A stretch of DNA of 64,000 nucleotides. It comes from Sinomonas terrae (GTDB lineage: Bacteria > Actinomycetota > Actinomycetes > Actinomycetales > Micrococcaceae). How positions within the stretch are numbered: the stretch's first letter is position 1; each line of letters starts with the position of its first letter. Of this stretch, positions 32,528 to 41,461 are shown in pieces. The DNA is taken from assembly GCF_022539255.1 (NCBI RefSeq), contig NZ_JAKZBV010000001.1:620001-684000 (forward strand), written 5' to 3'. The notes below the pieces were generated by a model. That model did not search any database. It was not told the origin of the DNA and was given only the letters and a program-made list of their open reading frames with translations. The position numbers and the translations under genes were made by a program.

Positions 32528-33787
32528 TCAGCCCGCGAGCTGGGCTGTCTTGGCGAGGGCGAGCTGGGCGTAGAGGGCGGCACCGTCGGTGAGGACGGCG
32601 TCGTCGAACGTGGCGAACGGGGAGTGGTTGAACGCGCTCGTCGCGGGGTCGCCGCCGGCTGGCACCGCGCTGAGCCCGATGAAGCTGCCGGGCACCTCGG
32701 CGAGCACCCGCGAGAAGTCCTCGGAGCCGCTGAGCGGTTGGGGGAGACGAGCGTGCCGGCCCTCGAAGAGTTCCGCGATCGCGGTCTCAGCGAACTCGGT
32801 CTCCGTCTGATCGGTCACCGTGAGCGGGTATTCGGCCTCGTACCGGACGTCGACGTCGAGCCCGTGCGCGTGGGCGATGCCCTCGAGCAGCCGCGGGATC
32901 GCGCTCTGCATGCGCTCGCGGTGTGCGTCGGAGAAGGTGCGGATCGTTGCGTCGAACTCGGCGGTGTCCGGGATGACGTTGCGCTTCGTGCCCGCGGCGA
33001 GGCGGCCGACAGTCACCACGACAGGGTCGAACATGTCGAACTGGCGGGTCACCATCGTCTGGAGCGCGAGGACCATTTCGGCCGCGACGGTGACCGGGTC
33101 CTTGGCTGCGTGAGGTGCCGAGCCGTGCCCGCCAGCGCCGCGAACGGTCACGAACAGCCCGTCCGAGGCGCTCATCATGACCCCCGGCCGCGTGACGAAC
33201 TGCCCGTGAGGGGCCATCGAGGAGAACACGTGCATGCCGAACGCTGCGTCGACGCGCCGCCCCGCTGCGTCGAGCACGCCTTCGCGCACCATGACGCTCG
33301 CGCCGTCGTAGCCTTCCTCGCCGGGCTGGAACATGAAGACGACGTCGCCGGCGAGCCGGTGCCGATTGTCGGCAAGGAGCGTCGCGGCACCCAGGAGCAT
33401 CGAGGTGTGGAGGTCGTGGCCGCAAGCGTGCATCGCGCCGTCGATCCGTGAGGTGAAGGCGGCACCCGTGCGCTCCTGGACGGGCAGCGCGTCCATGTCG
33501 GCGCGGAGGAGGACGACGGGTCGCCTTCCGGAAGCCTCGGGAGAGCCAACGGACGACGACGGCCGGCCGCCGTCGTCGGGCGCCTCGCCGGCGGTGCCCC
33601 GCAGCACCGCGGTGACGGATGTGGTGTCGGTGCCCGTGGAGACCTCGAAGCCGAGGCCATCGATCGCGGCGAGGACCTTCTCCTGGGTGCGGGGCAGCTC
33701 GAGACCGACCTCGGGCTCCCTGTGGAGGGCGTGCCTCCACTGGACGAGCTCGTCGTGCAGTCCTCGCGCCTCGGCCCTCAGCTCCAC
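32528..33787 (-). CDS. M20-family amidohydrolase/aminoacylase
   Basis: A 419-residue zinc-dependent hydrolase of the M20D (hippurate hydrolase/IAA-amino-acid hydrolase) type. Metal and catalytic motifs are VLLRADMDALPVQE, MHACGHDLHTSM and FQPGEEGYDG; the lid domain has GAGGHGSAPH. It would release amino acids from N-acyl conjugates. The GTG at 33787 is taken as start because GAGGAGA lies just before it; the frame opens at a TTG at 33811. A disordered Gly/Ser/Pro stretch (GRPSSSVGSPEASGRR) near residue 70-90 is an unusual insertion. Confidence 0.87.
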   Translation of the reverse strand: MELRAEARGLHDELVQWRHALHREPEVGLELPRTQEKVLAAIDGLGFEVSTGTDTTSVTAVLRGTAGEAPDDGGRPSSSVGSPEASGRRPVVLLRADMDALPVQERTGAAFTSRIDGAMHACGHDLHTSMLLGAATLLADNRHRLAGDVVFMFQPGEEGYDGASVMVREGVLDAAGRRVDAAFGMHVFSSMAPHGQFVTRPGVMMSASDGLFVTVRGAGGHGSAPHAAKDPVTVAAEMVLALQTMVTRQFDMFDPVVVTVGRLAAGTKRNVIPDTAEFDATIRTFSDAHRERMQSAIPRLLEGIAHAHGLDVDVRYEAEYPLTVTDQTETEFAETAIAELFEGRHARLPQPLSGSEDFSRVLAEVPGSFIGLSAVPAGGDPATSAFNHSPFATFDDAVLTDGAALYAQLALAKTAQLAG

Positions 33788-33862
33788 TGTGTCTCCTCGC
33801 TTTCCCGCCAATCAGGCGGTCCGTGTGGCGTGCGCCACTTTTCTCTCCAATGCCAGCAAGTG

Positions 33863-33897
33863 TGCAGGACGGCCTACGGTATTGAGGGCAGCCTGCA
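33863..33897. promoter_or_regulatory. Candidate operator between the M20 gene and the Lrp-type regulator
   Basis: TGCAGG and CCTGCA form an inverted repeat 23 bp apart in the 122-bp divergent region. Lrp-family proteins bind loosely conserved palindromes, so this is a plausible but weak site. Confidence 0.3.
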
Positions 33898-33909
33898 ATA
33901 ATCGCTCAT

Positions 33910-34956
33910 GTGGACGCAGGACAGCAGCGGTTTCCTTCATGGAGTTCCTCCGTTGTCGAGTTCTCGGAGGAGGATCTCGCGCTCCTGCATGGCCTGCAGA
34001 TCGCCCCGCGAGCGCCGTGGCTCGAGGCGGCTGAGATCTTGGGCGCGCACCCCGCCACACTCGCGCGCCGTTGGGAGCGGCTCCGCTCGGCCGGCCTTGC
34101 CTGGATCACGGCGCATCTCAAGGGCGACCCGGCGGAGATGGTCCTCGCCTTCGTCGACGTGGAATGTGCACCGGGCGAGCGGGATGCCGCGACCTCAGCG
34201 CTCGCCGCGATGCCGGAAGTCCAGACGATCGACGTCGGGGCGAGCCACCCGGACCTCGCCCTCACAGTCTTCGCGAAGTCCCTCGTCGAATGCAGCGAAA
34301 CCGTCCTCCCGCTCATCGCCGAGGCCCCGGGCGTCCGGCGAGTGCAGACGCATCTGTGCACGCGACTCCACTCAGGCGGCCATTCGTGGCGTCTCGCGGC
34401 CCTCGACCGAGCCCAGATCGCTGCGTTCTCGGAGCTCGCCCAGATCGAGCCATTCGGAGGCCGCCTGCCCGCCGGGTGCTACGACCTCCTCCCGATCCTC
34501 GCGAGGAACGGCAGGGCGAGCGCGGCGGAGATTTCGCGTGAGCTGGGCCGGAGCCCGGCGACGGCGCACCGTCAGCTCTCGCGTGTTGTGAGCAGCGGCA
34601 TGCTCTCTTTCCGATGCGAGGTCGCGCAGGGACGGGCCGGGTATCCCGTGGCATGCAAGTGGCTCGCGAAGGTGCCGCCCGGGCAGCACGCGTCGGCCGC
34701 CGCGGCGATCGGCGGCCTCCGGAACTTGCGCCTCGTCGCGTCCACGACGGGCCAGACCAACTTCACGATCATGATGTGGCTCCGCACTGTAGCGGATGTC
34801 ATGACAGCGGAACTCGCGCTTCAGGAGCGCATTCCCGGGATCGAACTTGTCGAGAGCATCGTGATGCTGCGCGCGGTCAAGCGGGTCGGTGTCATGCTCC
34901 GGCCAGATGGGACGACGACGGGCGAGGTGGTTGCAGCGCCGGCCCTGATAGACTAG
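33910..34956 (+). CDS. Two-domain Lrp/AsnC-family regulator
   Basis: A 348-residue regulator formed by two Lrp/AsnC units in tandem: an HTH plus AsnC domain at about residues 15-150, and a second set at about 165-330 (ARNGRASAAEISRELGRSPA in the second HTH). Such duplicated forms are common in actinobacteria. It is divergent from the M20 hydrolase and MHS transporter genes and probably controls them in response to an amino acid. The start is GTG at 33910 in an AT-rich stretch (GCAATAATCG) that may be its -10, consistent with little or no leader. Confidence 0.85.
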   Translation: MDAGQQRFPSWSSSVVEFSEEDLALLHGLQIAPRAPWLEAAEILGAHPATLARRWERLRSAGLAWITAHLKGDPAEMVLAFVDVECAPGERDAATSALAAMPEVQTIDVGASHPDLALTVFAKSLVECSETVLPLIAEAPGVRRVQTHLCTRLHSGGHSWRLAALDRAQIAAFSELAQIEPFGGRLPAGCYDLLPILARNGRASAAEISRELGRSPATAHRQLSRVVSSGMLSFRCEVAQGRAGYPVACKWLAKVPPGQHASAAAAIGGLRNLRLVASTTGQTNFTIMMWLRTVADVMTAELALQERIPGIELVESIVMLRAVKRVGVMLRPDGTTTGEVVAAPALID

Positions 34957-35144
34957 GGAAGTTGCGCGTTCTGACCGGGCTCTTCTTGACGGTCTTATTC
35001 AAGCCCAACAAGCGTCGATGAACGCGTTGACAGGCCCACCCGCACGCTCGTGCGCTGCGGAGCAGAGGCCCGGCTCCTTTCCTCGGCGAACCCGTGACGC
35101 CGACGTGGCCCATGGGAAGATCCGATGCTGGAGATGCCTTAGCC

Positions 35145-36734
35145 ATGCCTGCCCCCACTTTCGCCTCGCTCGGCGTGCCCGCCGTCCTCGATCGCACCCT
35201 CGCTGCCCAGGGCATCGAGTCCCCGTTCCCCATCCAGACGGCGACGCTGCCTGACACCCTTGCCGGCCGTGACGTGCTCGGCCGAGGCCGCACGGGGTCC
35301 GGGAAGACGCTTGCGTTCGCGATCCCGCTCGTGGCCCGCCTCGACGCGGCCGGCGCCGCCGTCGTCCGTGCCCCGCGCCGCCCGCTCGGCCTGGTGCTCG
35401 CCCCGACCCGCGAGCTCGCTACCCAGATCAACGCCACGGTTGAGCCGCTCGCCAAAGCCGCAGGGCTGACGACGACGGTCATCTACGGGGGCGTCTCCCA
35501 GATGCGCCAGGAGCGCGCGCTCAATGCGGGCGTCGACATCGTCATCGCGTGCCCGGGGCGCCTCGAGGATCTCGGGCGTCAGCGGCTCATCGACCTCGGC
35601 CACGTTCAGATCACGGTGCTCGACGAGGCGGACCACATGGCTGACCTCGGCTTCCTCCCGGTTGTTCGGCGCCTCCTCGACGCGACCCCGAAGGACGCCC
35701 AGCGCCTCCTCTTCTCCGCGACCCTGGACAACGGTGTGGACGCGCTCGTGAAGCGCTACCTCCACAACCCTCTGACCCACTCGGTGGATGAGGCCCGCGC
35801 CGCTGTCACGACCATGGAGCACCATGTGTTCGTCGCTGCCGACGCCGGCGCGAAGAAGAACCTCGTGCATGCACTCGCCTCGGGCCGGGGGCGGCGCGTG
35901 CTCTTCATGCGCACCAAGCACCACGCGAAGCGCCTCGCGAAGCAGCTCACGCAGTCGGGCATCCCCGCGGTCGACCTCCACGGCAACCTCTCGCAGAACG
36001 CGCGCGACCGCAACCTCGCCGATTTCTCGTCGGGGGCCGTGCGCGTGCTCGTCGCGACCGACGTCGCCGCGCGGGGTGTCCACGTCGACGACGTCGAGCT
36101 CGTGGTCCACGTCGATCCGCCGGCTGAGCACAAGTCATACCTGCACCGCTCGGGCCGAACTGCTCGCGCTGGGTCTGAGGGCGCAGTCGTCACGGTTGCG
36201 CTGCCCGAGCAGCAGCAGGAGGTCCGGCAGCTCCTGCGCAACGCGGGGGTCAAGGTCGAATTCCAGCCCGTCACCTCGTCGTCGGCCGCCGTCGCCCATC
36301 TCGTGGGTGAGCCGGCGGAGTACGTCGATCCAGCGGAGCGCGAGGCGGCCGTCGCAGCGAAGCAGCCGCGCCAGGGCGGCGGGACGTCGACCGGCGCGAA
36401 CGCCCAGCGCAAGCGCTCGCGGCGTGGCCGCGGCGGTTCGGGCGCGGGGACTTCGGAGGGCCGGAGCGGGATGCCGCAGCGGACGACGACGCGGCGCGCG
36501 ACTCAGGCCAAGGCGCCTATGCAGGGCAACCCGGCGCAGGGCAAGCCTGCACAGGGTTCCGCTGCCAAGAAGCCTTCCTCTGGGGCGCAGTCGAAGCCCA
36601 AGGCTTCGCACACCTCCGGGACGCATCACGCGTCCACTCGCTCCGCGGGACAGGGTGGCGCGCCGACCTCGACCCCGAGCCGCCGTGGTCCGCGTCGGGC
36701 CGGTGCTCCGGCTTCCAACACCCGTCGGGGCTGA
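35145..36734 (+). CDS. DEAD-box RNA helicase with basic low-complexity tail
   Basis: A 529-residue helicase. Q-motif region SPFPIQTATLPD, Walker A GRTGSGKT, PTRELA, DEAD in VLDEADHMADLG, SAT, and the C-terminal motifs DVAARGVHVDD and HRSGRTARAG are all present, followed by a ~150-residue Gly/Ala/Gln/Lys-rich disordered tail with QGNPAQGKPAQG repeats. Such RhlE/CsdA-like helicases remodel structured RNA in ribosome assembly and cold. The ATG at 35145 is preceded by GGAG; the frame opens at 35094. The 188-bp region upstream includes a GC-rich leader, common for cold-responsive helicases, but I see no firm promoter in it. Confidence 0.92.
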   Translation: MPAPTFASLGVPAVLDRTLAAQGIESPFPIQTATLPDTLAGRDVLGRGRTGSGKTLAFAIPLVARLDAAGAAVVRAPRRPLGLVLAPTRELATQINATVEPLAKAAGLTTTVIYGGVSQMRQERALNAGVDIVIACPGRLEDLGRQRLIDLGHVQITVLDEADHMADLGFLPVVRRLLDATPKDAQRLLFSATLDNGVDALVKRYLHNPLTHSVDEARAAVTTMEHHVFVAADAGAKKNLVHALASGRGRRVLFMRTKHHAKRLAKQLTQSGIPAVDLHGNLSQNARDRNLADFSSGAVRVLVATDVAARGVHVDDVELVVHVDPPAEHKSYLHRSGRTARAGSEGAVVTVALPEQQQEVRQLLRNAGVKVEFQPVTSSSAAVAHLVGEPAEYVDPAEREAAVAAKQPRQGGGTSTGANAQRKRSRRGRGGSGAGTSEGRSGMPQRTTTRRATQAKAPMQGNPAQGKPAQGSAAKKPSSGAQSKPKASHTSGTHHASTRSAGQGGAPTSTPSRRGPRRAGAPASNTRRG

Positions 36735-36778
36735 CCTTCAACCCCCTCCTCCGTGGTCTCCAGCGTCCGTACTGAGCT

Positions 36779-36793
36779 TGGCGCTTGACGCCA
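36779..36793 (+). terminator. Small hairpin after the DEAD-box helicase gene
   Basis: TGGCG-CTTGA-CGCCA, with weaker outer pairing (TCCGT and ACGGA). A short stem; termination is plausible but not strong. Confidence 0.35.
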
Positions 36794-36824
36794 CGGACGA
36801 GGCCGTTCTCTAACACTTAGCTAT

Positions 36825-36873
36825 TTGCAATCGTGCAAGTCTTTTCCTTAGGCGACCGCCTCTACGGCGGTCG
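36825..36873 (+). promoter_or_regulatory. Palindrome and leader hairpin upstream of the export operon
   Basis: TTGCA-N4-TGCAA (36825-36838) could be an operator. It is followed by TTAGGC, a possible -10, and then a stem CGACCGCC/GGCGGTCG (36853-36873) in the presumed leader before the lipoprotein ATG at 36890. The arrangement suggests regulated expression, but no regulator gene adjoins it. Confidence 0.4.
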
Positions 36874-36889
36874 GGAACGGGAGAGATCG

Positions 36890-37834
36890 ATGAAGCAGGC
36901 TGTCGCGCCACCTTCGCGTGCGTTTTCGACGGCATTGGCGCTAGCGATGGTTGTACTTGGAACTGCGGGATGTGCGCCCCGGCCGACCGCACCGCCTGCC
37001 CCATCTCTGGGAGAGCTGCCGGCCATAGATCGGACCATCGCGGCAGATGCGCGCGCCTCTCTCAACGAAGCCACCGGGGAGGTCTTCCTCCCCATGGACA
37101 AGTACTGGTACTCGGATCGGGAGAACACCCTCGTGAATGAGGCCGTGGCCTATCTCATCGAGGATTGTGTAAAGGCTCAAGGGCGCGCCATCCGTCCGTC
37201 ACGCGGTTACACGACGGTTCTTCAGGACGAAACCTACGGGCAGTGGTCGCGGGGGCTGGCAGCTAAGAACGGGACCGAACGGGTGGTTCGCCTGATTCCG
37301 GGCCTGACTGAAGGCCGGGAATATCAGGTGAGCGCCGCCGACGACGAGGCGGGCACCCAGTGCTCGCGGTCAGTCGACCGTGCAGGCTTTCCCGAGCTCC
37401 TTGCCGGACTCGGCGGCGACACGTCCATCCAGCAGCGGATCCACCAGACCGCCCAGGTTCTGACAGAACGCGACCCCGAGTATCTCCGCTATCGGGAGGC
37501 ATGGAAGGCCTGCGTTGAAGGCAAAGGGCTGACGGTGGTGGACACGTGGGGCATCGCGTCGGGTGCCAGCAAGGAGGACGACATCCGCGTGGCCCTCCTC
37601 GACATCGAATGCAAGGAGTCGAGCGGGGGCGCTAGGACGCCGTACGACATCCTCGCGCAGTACCAGGCCGCCCAGATGAAGGACCATCAAGCCGAGCTCA
37701 ACGCGCTCGCCGAGCAAAAGGCAGCAGCCGTGGAGCGGGCGCGTCAGGTCCTGCGTGATCACGGCATTGCCGATGCGAAGCTGAATGAGACGCCGGACGC
37801 GAAGCTCTTAAGGCTCTCGGATGCCAAGCTCTGA
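36890..37834 (+). CDS. Lipoprotein of unknown function heading an ABC export operon
   Basis: A 314-residue lipoprotein: signal peptide ending in LGTAGC with Cys28 as anchor, a Pro-rich linker, then a mixed helical domain with four further cysteines (DCV, TQCS, KACVE, IECK) that may form two disulfides. The C-terminal helix is Gln/Ala-rich (YQAAQMKDHQAELNALAEQK), probably a coiled coil, and ends with three DAKL repeats. No family recognised. GGGAGAG precedes the ATG. It overlaps the adaptor gene by 14 bp, so it should work with the MacAB-like transporter. Confidence 0.75.
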   Translation: MKQAVAPPSRAFSTALALAMVVLGTAGCAPRPTAPPAPSLGELPAIDRTIAADARASLNEATGEVFLPMDKYWYSDRENTLVNEAVAYLIEDCVKAQGRAIRPSRGYTTVLQDETYGQWSRGLAAKNGTERVVRLIPGLTEGREYQVSAADDEAGTQCSRSVDRAGFPELLAGLGGDTSIQQRIHQTAQVLTERDPEYLRYREAWKACVEGKGLTVVDTWGIASGASKEDDIRVALLDIECKESSGGARTPYDILAQYQAAQMKDHQAELNALAEQKAAAVERARQVLRDHGIADAKLNETPDAKLLRLSDAKL

Positions 37835-38939
37835 TCCCGCGCTTGGAGCGGCGATGCGACGGGTGCCACGATGGTGGCTCCTCCCCACCATCGCGGTTGT
37901 GGTCTTAGGTGGGCTTGTCGGGGCGTATTGGGCTGGAGCGGTCACCGCGGCAGGAGCGGACCCGGAACAGGCGACCACGGCTGCCGTCCCGGTTTCGGCT
38001 ACGGTCGAACGGCGAGCCGTGGCGAAGCAGTTGGTCATTCCGGGGAAAGTCGTGGCAGGCGCCCAGACGGTGGTGAGCGCGAGTGCCACGCCCGGCGTCG
38101 ACCGACTCGTGGTCACTTCGCTCGCCAAAGCGGTCGGCGACGATGTGACCCCCGGCGACCTCCTCGCCGTCGTATCCGGGCGGCCGCTGTTGGTCCTGCA
38201 AAGCCGCGTCCCGCTCTACCGGGACATCAACGACGGTGACAAGGGGCCGGACGTGGTCGGGTTGCAGGCCGCCCTCGCTGCCCTCGGCTATGCCTGCCCT
38301 TCCACGGGAACGTTCGACGCCGCGACCCAGCGAGCGCTGTCCAAGTTCTACGCGGCGGCGCGGAGCACGGCACCAACTGGCGATTCACCTTCGTCGGTGG
38401 CGTTTCATTGGCGCGAATTCGTGCAGATCCCCGGAGACAAAGGAAAGATCTCATCCATCTCCGAATCTGGGACCATCCTCGACGACGGCATCGTGGCCCG
38501 CGTCACGATCGCGGACGACACGATCGTGGCGCGCGCAGACCTTCTGCAGGCCGACTCCTTCGCTCCCGGTACTCCCGTGACTGTCCGAGCAGGATCGGCG
38601 GCGCTGGAGGTGAAGGTGGCGCAGGTCAGCGGCTTCAAGGACGGGGATCCGAACCAGAACCCGGTGCCGGGAAAGGACATCGTGCTGCCCGTGTCGAGCG
38701 GTACGGCGGGGTTCGCGGCCAATCAGTCCGTGACCGTAACAGCGGGCCCTCCGGCAGCCGAATCGCTCGCCGTCCCGCTGATTGCCATCCGTCAGGAGGC
38801 GGGGAAGGCGTACGTTGAGGTCGAGTCAGGGGCGGTCTTCAGGAGGGTGGATATCAAGGTCACAGCCCAATCCGAGGGCTGGGCTGCATTGGCCGATGTG
38901 GAGGGACTTTCCCCGGGCGATCGAGTGAGGCTCCCTTGA
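37821..38939 (+). CDS. Membrane-anchored efflux adaptor with peptidoglycan-binding domain
   Basis: A 372-residue protein with one N-terminal membrane helix (WWLLPTIAVVVLGGLVGAYW) and an extracytoplasmic part resembling MacA/HlyD adaptors: a lipoyl/barrel-like first region (LVIPGKVVAGAQTVVSASA), an inserted peptidoglycan-binding domain with DKGPDVVGLQAALAALGY near residues 137-165, and a beta-rich C-terminal region ending GLSPGDRVRLP. In Gram-positive MacB-type systems such adaptors replace the periplasmic channel link. It overlaps the lipoprotein gene upstream and shares TTGA with the ABC gene downstream. Confidence 0.8.
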   Translation: MPSSDPALGAAMRRVPRWWLLPTIAVVVLGGLVGAYWAGAVTAAGADPEQATTAAVPVSATVERRAVAKQLVIPGKVVAGAQTVVSASATPGVDRLVVTSLAKAVGDDVTPGDLLAVVSGRPLLVLQSRVPLYRDINDGDKGPDVVGLQAALAALGYACPSTGTFDAATQRALSKFYAAARSTAPTGDSPSSVAFHWREFVQIPGDKGKISSISESGTILDDGIVARVTIADDTIVARADLLQADSFAPGTPVTVRAGSAALEVKVAQVSGFKDGDPNQNPVPGKDIVLPVSSGTAGFAANQSVTVTAGPPAAESLAVPLIAIRQEAGKAYVEVESGAVFRRVDIKVTAQSEGWAALADVEGLSPGDRVRLP

Positions 38940-40897
38940 GGGAAGCGCGCTCGCCAGCCGAGAAGGCTGCCACAGAACCAGCGCCGCTCCTCAGCCTTCG
39001 TGGCATCTCTCGCGAGTTCCCGGGCGCGAAGGCCCTCGCCGGAGTGGATCTGGACATCCACGAGGGGGAGTTCGTCGCGATCGTTGGGCCATCCGGCTCG
39101 GGCAAGTCGACCCTTCTCAATGTGCTCGGCGTCCTGGACACGCCCACCTCTGGGACGTATCGGATCCACGGCACCGACGTCGCACTGCTCCGCGAGCAGC
39201 AGCGAAGCGAGGAACGGGCACAGACCTTCGGATTCGTCTTCCAGGACTCCCACATGGTCGGGCGCGACCCAGCTGCCCGCAATGCTGTGCTCGGCCTGCG
39301 CGCACGGGGGATCAGCCTCGCGGTCCAGAAGCGCCTCGTGGGTCCCGTGCTCGAGAGGTTCGGACTAGCCCATCGTGCCGGTACCCCAGCATCCCTGCTC
39401 TCCGGCGGCGAACGGCAGCGCCTCGCCATAGCCCGAGCGGTGATCGGGTCTCCCGAAGTGGTCCTTGCCGACGAGCCCACAGGTAGCCTCGACACGGCCA
39501 ACGGGGAGATCGTCCTGAGGCATCTGCGCGAACTCCATCGCAAAGGAACCACGGTCATCCTGGTGACCCACGATCCCGCAATAGCTGCGTCCGCGGATCG
39601 CGTGGTGACGATGCGAGACGGAACCGTAGTCAGCGATACGGGGAGCGTGGTCCGATCTGGAGAGGACGACGGGGGACGGGCACCCGAGTCAGTGCGGGAT
39701 CGACGCCTCGTACGCCGAAGACGTGACGAATTCGCCGACGCCATCGCCGACTCCCTCTCCTCGCTCACCGTCCGCCCCGCCAAGGCACTTCTCCTCGTCC
39801 TCGCGTTCCTTTTAGGCAGCGGTGGGCTCGTCGCGGCGATCGGGCTCAGTGAGAGCGCAGCGGTCAAGGTCTCGTCGAGGATCGACGCCGCGGCGAACGA
39901 CGAGGTTCGGGCGAACCGAGAAACTGGCTACGGCTCGTGGGACGAGGCCACTGCTGACATCAGCCGTGCGAAGAGCCTCTCGGGCGTCCGGGGAGTGGGC
40001 GTCGTCGCGGACCTCTCGGCCTCGGTAGTCCAGCCCTCGACGTTTCGCCCGGGATCGTTCCCTGCTCAGTCGGGGTTCAGTGGAGCGGTGCGGGTGACGG
40101 ACTCCGAGTATCTCCGTATCCAAGGCGCAAAGGTCAGCCAAGGGGACGCGGCCCTTCTCGACTACTCCTTCGGTGGCCCTGTCGCCTTGCTCGGAGCGGA
40201 TGCGGCGCGGCAGCTCGGGGTCGCAAAGCCGGGCCCCGGCGTCGTCGTCTGGCTCTTCGGTGAGCCGGTCCCCGTGGTGGGGCTCATCGAGGATCCGGGC
40301 CGGGATCCGGTCCTGAGCGGAGCTGTCGTGGTCGGCGTCGGCTCCTATCCGGTTACTGACCGGATCGCGGCAACTTTGGTCCTGCGAACGGTTCCCGGCA
40401 TGCCGGCCGCGCTCGCCGACGCCCTGCCCAAGGCGCTCAACCCTGCCCAGACGAGCGATGTGAAGGTTCAGACCGTGGCAGACCTCCGCGAGCTCAAACA
40501 CGGCGTCAACGAGGACCTCGGGCGGCTCGTCGCCGTCGTCTCGGTTGTCCTGCTCGCAATTGCCTGCCTGAGTGCTGGCACCACGATGTACTTGGGGGTC
40601 CTCGCCCGCACGGCTGAGATTGCCCTCCGGCGCGCTCTGGGGATGCGGAGGGCGGCGGTCGCGGGCATGTTCCTCGTCGAGGGCGCGATGGTTGGTCTCA
40701 TAGGCGGCGCCGCCGGGGGCGCCGTGGGGATGGCCGCGGTTCTGGCTTACGCGAGAAGCGAAGGGTGGGCTCCTGCAGTCCCGTGGTATGCCGCGGGTTG
40801 GGGAATTGCCTTGGGGCTGGGCAGCGGGATAGTTTCGGCCGTCTATCCGGCCCTCGTCGCGTCCCGAGCGAACCCGGCCCAGCTGATCCGTGGGTGA
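38936..40897 (+). CDS. MacB-like ABC exporter, fused ATPase and permease
   Basis: A 653-residue half-transporter. The ATPase (residues 20-235) has Walker A GPSGSGKST, signature LSGGERQRLAIARA, Walker B VVLADEPTGSLD and switch His in VTHDPAIAAS. The permease half has one helix near 285 (LLLVLAFLLGSGGLVAAIGL), a large extracytoplasmic domain, and three C-terminal FtsX-type helices (VVSVVLLAIACLSAGTTMYL and following). Dimers of this type use mechanotransmission to move peptides, toxins or lipoproteins. Start is a TTG overlapping the adaptor stop. Cargo is unknown; antimicrobial-peptide or antibiotic efflux is the usual assignment. Confidence 0.88.
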   Translation: MREARSPAEKAATEPAPLLSLRGISREFPGAKALAGVDLDIHEGEFVAIVGPSGSGKSTLLNVLGVLDTPTSGTYRIHGTDVALLREQQRSEERAQTFGFVFQDSHMVGRDPAARNAVLGLRARGISLAVQKRLVGPVLERFGLAHRAGTPASLLSGGERQRLAIARAVIGSPEVVLADEPTGSLDTANGEIVLRHLRELHRKGTTVILVTHDPAIAASADRVVTMRDGTVVSDTGSVVRSGEDDGGRAPESVRDRRLVRRRRDEFADAIADSLSSLTVRPAKALLLVLAFLLGSGGLVAAIGLSESAAVKVSSRIDAAANDEVRANRETGYGSWDEATADISRAKSLSGVRGVGVVADLSASVVQPSTFRPGSFPAQSGFSGAVRVTDSEYLRIQGAKVSQGDAALLDYSFGGPVALLGADAARQLGVAKPGPGVVVWLFGEPVPVVGLIEDPGRDPVLSGAVVVGVGSYPVTDRIAATLVLRTVPGMPAALADALPKALNPAQTSDVKVQTVADLRELKHGVNEDLGRLVAVVSVVLLAIACLSAGTTMYLGVLARTAEIALRRALGMRRAAVAGMFLVEGAMVGLIGGAAGGAVGMAAVLAYARSEGWAPAVPWYAAGWGIALGLGSGIVSAVYPALVASRANPAQLIRG

Positions 40898-40950
40898 TGA
40901 ATCAGTCGCCGGTGACGACAAATGTCAGGGAGCACCGGCAGACTGGACCC

Positions 40951-41352
40951 ATGAAGACCCTGCTGAATCTGATCTGGTTCGTCTTCGGCGGCTTTGTGCT
41001 CGCCCTCGGTTACTTCCTGGCCGGGATCGTGTGCTGCCTCCTCGTCGTCACGATTCCCTGGGGAATCGCCTCGTTCCGCATCGGCGCCTACGCCCTCTGG
41101 CCCTTCGGCCGGACGGTCGTGGACCGGCACGAGCGCCCGGGCGTCGCGACGGACCTTGGCAATATCATCTGGCTGCTCGTGGCAGGCATCTGGATCGCGA
41201 TTGGTCACATCGCTACGGCTATCGCCATGGCAGCGACGATCGTCGGAATCCCGCTCGCCGTCGCGAACATCAAGCTCATCCCGGTTTCGCTGTTCCCCCT
41301 CGGCAAGCGGATCGTCCGGTCGAACAGCCTCCTGCCGAGCTACAGCCGGTGA
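40951..41352 (+). CDS. YccF-domain inner-membrane protein
   Basis: A 133-residue membrane protein with two YccF domains: MKTLLNLIWFVFGGFVLALG and LGNIIWLLVAGIWIAIGHIA begin the two related halves, each ending in a LWPFG/LFPLG motif. Function is unknown. No Shine-Dalgarno site; CAGACT six bases before the ATG resembles the leaderless promoters elsewhere in the window but lacks the first T. Confidence 0.85.
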   Translation: MKTLLNLIWFVFGGFVLALGYFLAGIVCCLLVVTIPWGIASFRIGAYALWPFGRTVVDRHERPGVATDLGNIIWLLVAGIWIAIGHIATAIAMAATIVGIPLAVANIKLIPVSLFPLGKRIVRSNSLLPSYSR

Positions 41353-41363
41353 ACCTCCTCTAA

Positions 41364-41383
41364 TACCCCGGAGTCGAGGGGTA
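41364..41383 (+). terminator. Hairpin after the YccF gene
   Basis: TACCCC-N8-GGGGTA, 11 bp after the stop codon. A short stem without a U tract. Confidence 0.45.
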
Positions 41384-41409
41384 CTAACACGGCTGTGTTG
41401 CAGCCCACT

Positions 41410-41438
41410 TTGTGACAGCCAGCCTCTCCGGCTATAAG
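41410..41438 (+). promoter_or_regulatory. Promoter of the YceI-family gene
   Basis: -35 TTGTGA (41410-41415), 17-bp spacer, -10 TATAAG (41433-41438) followed by T. AAGGAGG lies at 41451-41457 ahead of the ATG at 41462. This is one of the few conventional leadered promoters visible here. Confidence 0.65.
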
Positions 41439-41461
41439 TTGGGTACGACTAAGGAGGCCAC

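Noticed and set aside
34892..35482. Minus-strand frame across the helicase leader
   Set aside because: Low-complexity Ala/Ser/Arg sequence opposing two real genes; no start signal.
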